Notes under the pieces: generated by a model
Told to the model about the DNA's origin: nothing
The model's input: only the letters and a program-made list of their open reading frames with translations
The model's database searches: none
Translations under genes and position numbers: made by a program
Shown here: piece by piece, positions 47,238-59,017 of the stretch
Position numbering within the stretch: position 1 is the first letter of the stretch
Layout of the letters: every line of letters begins with the position of its first letter
Origin: Orbilia blumenaviensis
Lineage: Eukaryota; Ascomycota; Orbiliomycetes; Orbiliales; Orbiliaceae
Direction: 5' to 3'
NCBI GenBank assembly: GCA_036872755.1
Contig: JAVHNS010000012.1
Coordinates: 620,001-684,000 of the forward strand
Length of the DNA: 64,000 nucleotides

Positions 47238-49725
47238 TTACCGCTTCGATCCGGCATAAGCAGTAGCAGCTGCCGATGCAGCCCAGTTTCCATTGTCGAG
47301 TAGTGGGGAGTTCCACTTGGGGATCGGGCTGTCGTCCTCAGAGTTACGCTGACCAGATCGCTTTCGTCCCTTTGGTGGATCTGTTCGGAGACCCATGCTG
47401 ACGACCTGTAGCTGTGGCTTTTGCTGCTTGTGGGAAGGAGGTGTCGGGTAGCCATGGGAAGGAGCAGCGCGCTCAGGTGTTCCTTGCTGTGACAAAACCG
47501 GCGATCCTCTCTCTAGCCTTCTCATTGCTTTGGCGGCGGAGATTAGAACTTCGTCTAAGAGCTCTTCCTCTTCGTCTGGGGTCTCATAACGGGCTGCCGA
47601 GTTCCTGGCCATTTGTCGACGGGCCTTGCTGTTCGATGAAGTTAACTGGGTTTGTGGCTCAACTCTTGGTGGGTATGACGGATTCCTCTTGATCTGCGAA
47701 TTCATGCTAGGAGGGGGCGAGATTAGTTGAGTCCGCGAATGTCGGTTGTTGCCACTAAGACCAGCGATGTTGGGGATCTCGGAAACCGGGATAGGCGCAT
47801 ACTCTCGGCTGGATTCCTTAAACTCGCCGGAGGATGTACCTGTGGGGCTCGAGACTTGGTCGATGATCATCGATGACCGATTTGACGACCACGGACCGCA
47901 TCCAACTTGTGCCTCGATATCGTCAGCAGGGCTGACAGGAATCGATGTTCTTCCAGATAGCCTTCGTACCCTCTTGCGAAAATGAGAAAAAATGCCCTCC
48001 TTTGTTCCTGGCGGTGACATAACACCCCGCCCTCCATTCAGCGAAGATAGCGCCGCAGCGTGAGCGGGATTCGTATATTGTTGCTGGCTGTTTGTCGAAA
48101 GCTGTCTTCCAAGCTTCTTTCCGGACTTCTCATCAAAAGTTAGATGCTTGGACTCGGTGTGATCGTGGGTGTTAGCCTGAGCGTGAACAGTATCCGATAG
48201 AGGGGTAATGGGTCTGATTGTCGGAAGGATTGGGATTGGAGCCCCGGTCCCTCTTAGACCATGCCATGTCGACCTCTTCTCAGTAGGCTGGCGAGTCGAT
48301 GTAGGCGCTGAGATCTCAGTCTGTGTGATCTTAGGGCTGGCTTTGGTCTCAGATTGAATATTAGTTGCCGAGATCTGTACCACCGATGCAGTGTTGGTGC
48401 CAGCGAACGACTTCCGGAACCAAGAATGCTTAGTATTGAGGCTTGGTTGAGGGGTTGGCTGCGCAACCTGTTCCATCGACGGACGAGCGAGCTCGGACTG
48501 TCGGCTTCTGAGAGCGCGGGTCTGTGGCTGAGGGACTGGCTTTGGCTTCAATGGGTCAACGGCACCAACAAAGTACTCGTGGGCGAGTGCCTGTGTCGAT
48601 GTTGGTCGGCCTCTTGGATCCCAGAGCAGGCAAGATGTCACAAACTGAGAGAGAGAAGCTGGCCACTGCGACAAAGGTAGGTAATGTTGTTCAATCGACT
48701 GCGGTGTCATCCTTGGGAACGAAAAACCGAGCTTCTGTGCCAACCGGATGCCGTCCTTCCATTCGCCACCACCAATCTTCCTTCCGCTACGGGACTGCCA
48801 GTTTCCTGGGCTTCCCATAACTTCACATACTCTCCATACTTGGTCAACTTCATTACTGCCAGGAAATAGCGGCTTAAGTGTCGCGATTTCAACGGCCATA
48901 GCACCAACTGCCCAAATATCAACGGGTGCGCTGTATTCACCCGCCCTGAGGAGAACCTCTGGCGCTCTGTACCATCTTGTCGAAACATATGTTGTGTATG
49001 GAACCTTGGAGTGCATCTCCCTCGCCAGACCGAAGTCAGCTATCTTAACAGTATAAGCACCCGGAGTCGCAGGTGGTGTCATGCTCGAATATCTCCTGAA
49101 AGGAGCATTCGAATCATAGGAGGGACCGGCTGAAGTCGAAACAAGAATGTTCTCTGGCTTGATATCACGGTGGAAGAACCCCTGTGCGTGAATGTGTTCC
49201 AAACCCGACATGATTTGGTATCTTGACGTCACGTTAGCATAAACCAGTTTTCGAGGCAAAAAAAAAAGAGAGAAATAAAACATACAGTATGCTCTTGACG
49301 CTCTCCTGATCTAGGCACTTATGGTCTCTAGACTTCATAAGTTGGTACAGGTTACCATCCATGTATTCCATGGCAATGTGCAATTTTCTAGTTGTAGGAT
49401 CCAGGAAGATGTCCAACGCAGGAACCAAGTGAGGATGTGGAGGAAGTTTTTGTAAAAATATAACTTCTCGTAATTCCAGGCATGGGGCGAACGAGTCGAA
49501 TGTCTTCTTCATCGTCTTGATCGCAACCTACTCAAACTGTTAGGAAAGTCACGCTAGGGAAGTAGCCAAAGAGATACGTACCACGCTGCCTCGACGGGCA
49601 ACACTACTGCCTGCGCTACGCACTTTGGCGAGCACAACACTGCCAAAGCTTCCATCACCAATATCCTTGAGAACATCAAATTTGTCCGTCAGGGACAGTG
49701 TATTCCCCGAGGATATAAGAGACAT
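47238..49725 (-). CDS. Ime2/MAK-type serine/threonine protein kinase
   Basis: Three exons on the minus strand (49725-49582, 49527-49286, 49221-47238) encode 789 residues. The kinase domain spans about 16-340: glycine loop IGDGSFGSVV, VAIK lysine at residue 52, catalytic loop FFHRDIKPEN (Asp148), IADFGLA (Asp191), activation-loop T-T-Y (205-207) followed by VSTRWYRAPEVLL, and DIWAVGAMAVE. The TxY activation site and overall sequence place it in the Ime2/MAK/ICK family, which in fungi controls meiosis, sexual development or light responses. A Ser/Pro-rich insert of roughly 30 residues separates the catalytic loop from the DFG motif. The C-terminal 440 residues are Ser/Pro/Arg-rich and disordered, with many potential phosphorylation sites. 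Both introns are short (54 and 64 nt). The start is the only suitable ATG upstream of the glycine loop. Confidence 0.95.
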
Positions 49726-52700
49726 CGTGAATTAAGGTCGTTCTGTTCAGGTAGACGTCATCAGCAACAGTCGAAGGTAGAGCGGAAATCAACAAAAGAA
49801 TACAATCCCCTGAACATCAACTACAAACATACAAAGAAAATTAAACACTCAGCCGTCCTGCCATACGGAAGGAAATAGTGTCAGAACGGCGAACCACAAT
49901 TGACTAGCACGACCAGGTACCAGCCAAATGACCCCGATTTAGCCTTTCGATCGACGAAACGGGAAACCGGAAGCGTCCTTGAGTGAACGATGATTGTCAA
50001 ACCACCAGCGTTCGGGCTGCCAACGGGTAAAATGAGAGCTAGGTCTTGTAGCTACAGGCGTCCAACACCTCTTATAAAGGTCGTGACAGGATTTCTATTG
50101 ATAGTTGGAAATGGGGGGATGAGGAGTAAGAATGACCCCTTAGAAAAGAGGGAATGTGTACATCTGGAGAAATGCGGTCGGCAGGATTAAGAATTGCGCA
50201 ACCAGTCGCCCTGTTCAGCCTTCAGGAACTCGAAATCGGCTTCCAAAGAACTGTTCTGGGTCTGACAAGGTTTTGCTTACACTGCTGACCGACCTCGTGG
50301 TACCGATTGCAACGACGGATACGGAAAGGAAGTATTAGATGAAAAAGAAGTTTAGATCTACTAACCTGGTCGGAACGACAGCCGAATATATTGGCGTTGG
50401 AGAAAGAGAGAAAAACAGGACCGATAGTGAATCGAGATCCCGATTCGTGTAATTTCAAGCCAGAATTATAAAAAGAATACGCCCGCTTCACAGAAACGGA
50501 TAAATAAGTGCTTGGTATCTCCGTTTGCTTGCTGACTATTATTAGGAGAATCTGAGATGATAGTGTCCGCGGTTTGTCGGTACTTGCGGAACGAGCGAGA
50601 TGTCGGCTGAGGGTTTAGGTACGAAGCAAACAGTGCAGCAACGAAAAGTTATATATATTTCCCAATGCTTGGTATATGTGTGTCTCCCTCCGATGCTCTG
50701 CTCTTTGGTGCGGGAAAGGCAGGCAGACAGGTCGGCAAGAATGATCCCCTTCGACTTAAGTTGACAGGTGACGAGTCTCTCCACGGGAGGTCGGACAAGA
50801 GAATGTATTTTGTCAGGTCGAGTCACTACGGTACTGCCGTTGACGCTGAGATATGGAGAGAGTGTGAGATGGAAGGGCGGAAGACAGGGAGAGAGTGCGG
50901 ATTGACGCAAGGAGGCGGCGTCTTAGAACGTCGGAGTAGTGGGTAGTGGATGAGGAGAAGGGATTATGCAGTTGCGACTGGATAGTGTGCGTTGGAAACT
51001 CCTTGCAGTTGAATTTGCAGCCCGAATTATACGATACGATATATATCCTGAATTACACCAAATGAACGACCGAAACTTGCACAAAAAAAAAAGACAGAAA
51101 GGAAAAGACGATGTATAAAGGAAAGAAGAAGAGCGGTGGGCTTTGCGATGAGGAGGGGGATGAGAAGAGGGAAGAGGGGAGAGAGAGATGGCGGAGAGAA
51201 GAAGGCGGATGGAATACAGGAATAGGAGGAGAAAAGAAATTATGGGCCCGGCGTCGATGATGGTTTCTTAGCAGAGCAATTATTGAATATCCTAATATAC
51301 GACACGACCTGGACTGGTTGATTTCAACGCACGCTTTTGCAAATTATAACGATGGCCTGGCAATGCCATGGTCTGGGGGGTTCGTTCTGAATAAGGGACC
51401 GCCCAACCATGCTAGCAGCAATGTCCTTGACCAGTCGAGGTCCGAAGGCTTTCGACAGCCAGTGCCCATACACCCTCACCTCAGTGCTCCGGTGCGTCTG
51501 GATTTGACTTGACTTGATGGGATGGCCAATCCGTTATGGACGGCTCAAAAGACACAAACGAGAGGGGCCTTGCCCGCCCGAGAATCAAAAAAAAGCAATG
51601 GTACTAACCTGGTCTGGCTTGCAATTTCCTCTTTTTTTTGTCCCCTTACCAGTTTCTTGATTTGAGGTTGCTCTCTTCTCAAACAGATTCGCCAGGGGTT
51701 CGAGAGGAAAAGAAGAAAAACAACAGTTTCTTCGACGAGGCTCTCTCTCTCTCGGCAGAGACGAGGTTAGGTTAGACTGATCGTGATGAAATGGGCGATG
51801 GATGGGCGACGATGCTTTTCATCAGGTGAGGTCCGTGATGGTTGTATATATTTAAGAGACCAGAAGAAGACTGACATAACAGAACGAAGCAGTGCAGTGC
51901 GGTTAAAGGAGAGGTTGGGTCAGTCAGAAATCAAAACATTGGGTCTGGCGATGGTTCTCATTGGCTTCCATACTGATTGATCGAAGGAGAGCGTTTCCAT
52001 TCGAGCTCGACTTATGCATGGTGCAGACCTCGACCTCACCACTGGCAGGATGGGAAGTAGCCGGTTGCTGAGGTGTCTATGCGTATTCGCTGCTCTGCTA
52101 CCATCTTCCCCACATATAACTAAGCCCGGTTGGGATGCAATCACGTTTTTTTTTCTTTGTCGAGCCCGCGAGGTTGCTCAAATCCAGCCTGCTCGCATCG
52201 TCTATATGTATATGCACGTCGAGTCCCCTGACTTATCCCCAAAAGTCACGATTTTACTTCCAATCTGGAACCAACTAAACCTGCGGGACTCAAACGCCTC
52301 TTTTTCCCACGTTGAGATAGTAACTGGTCGACACGGAAGTACCATCTACCGCTGCGATACCTCAGCCCTCATACAAAGATCCCAATGGGAGTGGGTAACG
52401 GGCAGGTCTCGACTCCTATTCGTTCGGGTGTCTCACCTCAAGAAAAACTCCTCTAGCGTGTTTCCCCTGCGGTTTACAACAGCGCAGGCACTTGCTTTTT
52501 GGTTACGGCTTCCCTGGGCCGCCATGAGGTTTTGCCCCTTATTTCAACTTAACTCTATTCCTGCATTGGGAACGAAGTTTCAATTTTTTCGTTTTTTTCC
52601 TTTGAGCGGGATGGCTGGGATGGAAGACTTCGATGGGACGTGCCAAGCGGTATAGTGTGGGCCCTTTTGTGCCGAATGCTTGCCGCTGGCCAACCGACTA

Positions 52701-53447
52701 TGGCTCTATTAATGGTGTGCTGATAATTATCACCAATCGCTCAACAGAACCATTACAAACACCATCGACTAACAACGGAGATGTTTTTTCTAGCATCTGG
52801 CTATTTGTTGTTGTTTTTTTTGTTTCTCTCCCTTGCGGTTGCTAGCGTTTAAAACAAGGGCCTAATATGTATCAAGTCAACGTGACTTCTTTATGCACGT
52901 GTCCCGTCCTCCCCGAGCCGACAAATAAGAAGATTCTATATCTTCAAATATCATAAAACTTCCATGCAAAGGCGGGTTCGTGAAAGTCATACTACTTGGG
53001 CAGTTTATATGTCAACCTGCTATGGTTTTAGTTGCCAGGCATCGATCACGAATATAGAGTGCTTCAACATGTTTCGTCCAGCCATGCTTTTTGAGGGAAA
53101 TAACGGAAACTACCTTCGCCAATTACATTTGAATATATTCCCGTAGAAATTTTATAGGTTAGAAGGATTCGGAGATCCAGCCTTTTTTCAAGAAAAAAAA
53201 AAAACTTCCTTTGCAAACAGCGGTTGCATGATCTCATACCTTACGTTTCCTCCAGTCCGATTACGGATGTTCATCGCGGCTGGTTGGCGTCTGAAAAGGT
53301 TCCGTCCTTGCATTTGCATGAAGGGCAACTGTCAAGAAAGAACGGATTCGAAGCCCTCGAAGCGAGGGATTATATCATATCATGCAGTGTCATCGCTATA
53401 TATACACATCTATGCAATATTTTGTTGCACAGGACAGGGCAGCGACA

Positions 53448-53502
53448 GAATTCGAAGCGACAGCATCGCCACGAAGGAATACTATACCATCGCTTCGAAT
53501 TC
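53448..53502. repeat. 13-bp perfect inverted repeat (hairpin)
   Basis: GAATTCGAAGCGA at 53448-53460 has its exact reverse complement at 53490-53502 with a 29-bp spacer. It could form a stable hairpin in RNA. No T-run follows, and no gene is assigned here. Confidence 0.7.
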
Positions 53503-53543
53503 ACTTACACTTTGGTCATCTTGCCCTGGCCATAGAGTCTTCA

Positions 53544-53835
53544 TTAATATACACACCCTCCAGTTCCAAGGAACATTAATCTTCCGTAACGAAAAGTGAC
53601 AGAGACGGTTTCCCAGAATACTGGATTCCCATCCCGCCCATACCACAAGATTTCCAAAACGTCTTTTTTTGCCTCCTCGGGGGCTGTAACGTACCACGCC
53701 ACCGAAATCTCAGCGAGGTTGTACCCGAATCTCTGGAATATGGATGCAGTGTCAATCACTTATGCAGGCTCGAAACCTTCTCGCGAGGAAAGGAGATTTT
53801 CCTGATGCCTCAAGAACTATGCTCAGGCCCTCTAT
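53544..53835 (-). pseudogene. Possible relic coding segment, unknown family
   Basis: In the minus sense, a frame reading MIEGLSIVLEASGKSPFLAR ends at a TGA near 53753. An overlapping frame then begins with IDTASIFQRFGYNLAEISVA, continues through DVLEILWYGRDGNPVFWETV and stops at 53544. Both have balanced, protein-like composition, unlike the surrounding low-complexity frames, and they abut at a one-base frame change. This may be a decayed gene fragment or two chance frames. I do not recognise a family. Confidence 0.2.
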
Positions 53836-55633
53836 CATATTCCTCGGGTATCAATCCGACGTGTGGAAGGTCTGAACGCCCCCTCGCATATCGGGTTTTT
53901 CTCTAACACACGTGGAAAATCGAGAGGTAAGGTACAGAGTGGGCTCCAGACTTTGCCGTTGAGAGAAGGTTGATATGCCCCTCCCCCTTTTTTCCCTTTG
54001 TCCAAAAAGACTAAACCCACGATCACTTTTGGAGATCGTTTCCGGTGAGGCGATATCAATCCGATCTCTAACGTGATTCTGAACGCGTCTGAGCGAAATT
54101 CATTCGATCCTCACCCCAAAAGTTCGCGATTCTTCTGTTTTCAAAATGTAATTCCGGAATTACTAAATTCGGTGTGTGTGAACTGATGAATCCAATACAG
54201 TTGAGACAGGGTCGGCGGCAGTACGGATACTTGGGACGTATCCGAGATTAAAAACGCATGGCCTTCTCTTTCACTCTTCGTAACTCTTGGTGTAGAAATT
54301 TTGTTCGAGAATCGCGAAGACGCCTAGGGAGGACCCTGAAGATTCCATTTCCCGTTTGCAGGATTGCGGTTTAAGGCAAGTGGGTCAATCTACTGCACCG
54401 AAACTCGGGGAACTGGGAAGGGGAAATTAGGGCTGCTTGTCAAGGATTATGGGTTTATCGCATTGCATGATTTTTTGGGGGGGACGAAATTTATTTGATT
54501 TCTACTCGCTCGCATATATCGTGGGGCATTTTAGCATTTCAATGTTCCACCAGTTTAATGTTAATCTCTCATCTGATCATTTTGTGAGAGACCCCGCTAA
54601 CCACAAGGCTACCGCTAAACATCAGCATAGTTGATATTGCCGATATGATTCGTTTGAACTTACGCAGAAGAAAGAAATTTGTGGAAATAGGCTATGACAC
54701 TGTAACCCGTGGCTGAGATGTTCTCTGTCACGGGTGACATTCCGATACAGCGACACGACGGCCGGTGGGCCTCGGGAAGGAAAAGGGAGGACGGAAACTT
54801 CACAGGTTCTGATACAGGGACGTCACAGCGTGCCGGCGGGGGGGTATCAAGCCTTTGTGGGATATACTTTTCCCCCCCCTCCCAGCAACTTGGGTTCATT
54901 CAGGAAGTACATGTAACGGCGACGTGCATACGGAAGGTTCCGAGATTTTCCTTTGATACCAACTGTATAAAAGAGTAGTCAAAGGCGATCAAAGGAAGGA
55001 AACAAGCCGTGAAACGAGGAAAGTTTCGACGGAACTGTCGTCCACGCGAATGACTTGCATGAGCGGCCGTGAGGGGCAGTTTGGTTCCATGGGTTCGTTG
55101 ATTAGGTCTATATCACCAGATTAAGTTCTTCGATTTTGAGTTTTACATAAGCAGCTCTGCGAACCGTGCGTGGTACGAGGTAGACGATCATATACATGAC
55201 CCACGATGTGTAAAGAGTTCGGGATAGCCAGGAATAATTCTTGTCCTTCTAGATTCGAGGCTACCAGAATACACGCTGTCGCAAATTTAATCCCATGCAA
55301 TGAAGTTTCTGACCGTGTGTTTAAAGGTCATATTTGATTAGTATGATTGCTAATTGGTAAGACGCATCAATGTCGATAATGCGCATATGCGTGGGCTAAA
55401 GGCAAACATGAAAATGATGGATACACAAGGCTCAAATTGACTGGTAAGATGCATGAACATCGAAGTTTGCGAGAGCGAGTGAAAAAGAGAAGTCTCATGT
55501 ATCGAAAATCAAAAAAAAAACCAAACAGCGCCCTTACGCCAGCCAGATTGCATGCATATTATACCAAAATTGAAGTAATTCATCTACTCGCAGCAATCCT
55601 ACCAAGGCTTACGATATGCACATTCCTGTCATA

Positions 55634-57651
55634 TCAAGCATCATGATCATTCGCACTGTCAGTTTTGGGGCCAATAGTCCCGTCGCGCTCATATCTTTCC
55701 CTCAGTTTCCGTTTACTCAGCCCATCCAACTTCTGCTTCCAGCTTGGTTTGAAATTCACCAGGAAAGCCTGCGCACCCGGCCCCGCAGCAAATAATATAA
55801 TAACGAGCACCCAGGCTACTCGGGTCCCGACCATATAATTCGGCTCATACCGGTTCCTTATCGCTTGATATATCGGCGGCCAAACCGCCCCTCCGCAAAC
55901 CCCGAGTACCTGCCATGACGCACCCCACTTAACGTTCCTACCGGATAGGCCGCGGAGTGAGATGGCGAAGATGGTCGGGAAGAGTATTGACTCGAAGAAC
56001 TGAAGAAGCATCCGGAGTGCGATTATGGCCTCGGAGTTCGTCATCGTATATTGTAATCCCACGAGTAATGTGGACGTAACGACGCATCCGGACGCAAAGA
56101 GGAGGTACCACCATCGGGCTGGGATGTAGAACATGCCGACGCCACCGGCGAGACGGCCAAATGCAAGGAGACCTTCAGCGGACCAAAGGTAGGTGTTTGT
56201 TTTTGCACTGCAGGTCAGATATATATTGTCAGTGTCACGATTGCACGAAAGGTCTTAGGCAATATTCTCAGGAATACATACACATAGTCGGGTGAGAATG
56301 TGCTAATCAAATTAGGCCCATTGACGGTAATGATTTCTTGGGCACCGGTGTAGCAAAATTGAGCCCAGACACCGATAAGCAGGAGCGCTTTTTTCCCAAC
56401 GATTCGCTTCTGAGCCTTTTCGTCGAGGGGCCTCACCAGACGCCATCGGTTTACTCGGGTTAAGTCCGCGTCTCTAATGACATGTCAGCAAGCAAAACTC
56501 CGAGCAAATCGTGTTTCTACTGTACATCAGGGTACTTACGCGCATTCCGGTAATGGAACATACCAGAAGAACAGTGCAAGCGCAAAGTCGAAGAAGGCGA
56601 CACCCAAGTACCCCCACTGAACGCTTATAAGCCACTCTGTATTCGATGACCTCTCATCACGTCGAAATATAACCTTATCGGCCAGTATAGGCGCAAAGAC
56701 ATTTCCAATTGCTTGAGCTCCTTGCGAGAGATTCAGTCTGGCTTCCCAGTGTTCTGCTGGTCCGCATATGGCGACGAATAAGTTTGCTGCAACCTCAATT
56801 CTGTGTAAAAAAAAGAGAGCTTGTTAGATATATAAAACTGATCGCTTAAATGTTGTAGTTTTGGTAAGAAAGACATACGTCGCTACACCCAGCCCGCTGA
56901 TGAAGTTTGATATAATAAACCCTGGGTATGTCTGTAAGACGCCGCAGGGCCAGAATACGATACAGCCGACACCGTAGATAACCAGCCCTACTATGAACGT
57001 AATACGAAATCCATAATGACGAAAAATATATCCGCTGAACGTTAACGGGCCCACGAAGTAGCCTCTATCGAATGATAATTTTAGCGACCAGATTTAGACG
57101 TTGCATTGATGAGTCTGTTGAAATATAAGACGAACCCATAATAAGCGCTATGTAAACCAATCAGTGCCCCTTCGGTATTCTTTATTGTCGTGTTAATCCT
57201 ATTATTTAGAACCTAGTTGTAGGCTTCATAAGTACAGACTCGATGTTTCAGTGCCCCCCAATTGCAACGCAATGGTGGAGCCTGGCGTCTATAGACGGCT
57301 CGGTTCAACTCTATTTCCAACAATTAGCGTGTTGCCATGCATCACACCATCCGGCCCGAATTGATTGGCATATCTCACCACAGACAAAAGCCCAGAGGCG
57401 AACCCCCACAGAAAGAACAAAATTGTCACAATCGCAACGGGAGCGACCGATTCATAGGCGCTCAACTCGACAGCTGATTTCGACGAGTGCATCTGGTAGA
57501 AGTTGTTGTTCGGGTCCCCACCAAATCCCGGGTTGGGAGAAGGCTGTCGGAATTCGCGATGCTGTACTGAGCCAATACTGTCCTCATGGCGCCAGCTGTC
57601 GAACACATGGTGGTTTTGTCCGCCGCTTGCTCGGGGGGATCGGGGCCCCAT
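55634..57651 (-). CDS. FHS-type (L-fucose permease-like) MFS sugar transporter
   Basis: Six exons on the minus strand (57651-57379, 57212-57136, 57064-56879, 56800-56540, 56473-56282, 56207-55634) encode 520 residues, the usual length for a 12-helix major facilitator. Hydrophobic segments include VAIVTILFFLWGFASGLLSV (first helix, about residue 70), GYFVGPLTFSGYI, FIVGLVIYGVGCIVF and WGYLGVAFFDFALALFFWYV. The first helix followed by VLN, and the Gln- and Asn-containing AIGNVFAPILA region, match the fucose/glucose/galactose H+ symporter (FHS) family. Transport of a hexose or related sugar across the plasma membrane is likely; the substrate is not determinable. The N-terminal 65 residues are cytosolic and disordered. 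The start is the ATG at 57651, since the open frame farther upstream has only TTG. Exon 2 uses an unusual GTTCGT donor. Confidence 0.92.
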
Positions 57652-59017
57652 CCGAGCCGGGACTCGAAGTCGCTGTGTGAACGTCAATGCGGCGATTAGG
57701 GATTCATATATACTTTATTGGCCGGGGTCCGAGGGTCTTGAAGTTCGAATCGTGAGTTGTCGACAGCTACTCTGGATCATGATTTGGGTGTTTACAGATA
57801 CATGAGTATTTGTGCCGGCGAACGGCATGGGCCCTTCGACAGATAGCAGGAGGGAGATAAATGGAAAGGTCTCAGGATCCCTTCTAAATTTTTAAAACCC
57901 GGAGAAGCGCGATTAAACTGTTCTGCAGGTTGGCAGTTGGCCCCCAATGATGTGTCGTACCTCGACATCCCTGTCCACATGACGGGCCTCCATATCCTGT
58001 TACCCACGTTGCGAGGTAAGTTAAACTCGATTAGCTATTAGTCTTGACCTGAGACGGCGAAAGAACAGTACTAACGTCTTTTATGTCCCGTATTATATTC
58101 CGTACCAAGATATGCAAGCAATTCGATGTCAGAATTAAGCATTTCAAACCCTAGAGATTCCGTCGACTAAGGGAATCTAGAATTCAAATTTCAATAATAT
58201 TGCGAGCAGAGGGGCTGCCGATTTTGAGGGTCCACTCACAGCTTTTCGGATGCGAGAGCTTTCACTTTTTTTTTTTTTGGAGGTTGGACCCCCGCATTTT
58301 GCCGGCTGCCCGGAGAAATACGATGTTTCTCTTTGCAAAGGAAACCTGATTTCGCACGATTGAAAAGTAATCCCCAAGGAGCCCGGCGATCCAGCCAAAG
58401 ACCAGCTGCCTGAATGACTTATGTCATGATGTCTTGGAGCTTTCCAGTTGCCTGTCACGCTCGCCTAGCTTTAGCTTTGGAGCCCCCCATCCGAAGAACC
58501 CCAGGAATTTTCTTCGAAGATTCCACGTCGGCCGTTGAAGACGTCTCCGGATCCTGAGGAATGACTGTGGCCCAAGAGATCCTTCATAACGACATTGAAC
58601 TCAATGTTTGCTCTCCACCGTCGACGGCGTAACATTGTGAGACAGAATGCATCCTGCTAAGTCCAGGGAACCTGTGGGAGTGAAAGATTACCGACGCAGT
58701 GCAGGGGTGGCATGGCATGGCTTAAAATTGCCGTTTAAACTGAGATGTTCCCCCAGCCAAAAAAAACCTCGTCTTCCTGGCATTTTTCCATTTGACGTGC
58801 TCCAGGACACATCAGGATTTTCATGCAAGATTAAGTACGTCCCTTCTATAGGCAGCGGACGGGCCGCACCATGGGAGAAACAGCTTCTTTCGTCGACCAT
58901 CTATACATCCTTCCAACTCGGTTATACCTGAGACCGAGATCTAATAATTACAAACCCCGTCGATGAAATCATTTGTGTTCGGACATTACGTTTGATGCAA
59001 TTAACCAATGTAGTATA
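57652..59017. other. Divergent intergenic region between transporter and rhodopsin-fold genes
   Basis: About 1.4 kb separating divergently transcribed genes, so both promoters should lie here. Only short overlapping frames are present. No TATA box or operator stands out. Confidence 0.5.

Larger units (their letters stand above)
49726..55633. other. 5.9-kb gene desert with a possible relic frame
   Basis: The first kilobase should hold the promoter of the kinase gene. No gene is supported in the rest. Longer frames (52014-52655 plus; 53224-53599 plus) lack family features. Between 53544 and 53835 on the minus strand two adjacent frames look protein-like but are separated by a frame change and a stop. 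A 13-bp inverted repeat lies at 53448-53502. Confidence 0.5.

Noticed and set aside
52014..52655. 213-residue plus frame in the gene desert
   Set aside because: It has an ATG but no recognisable domain, irregular composition and no promoter or intron signals.
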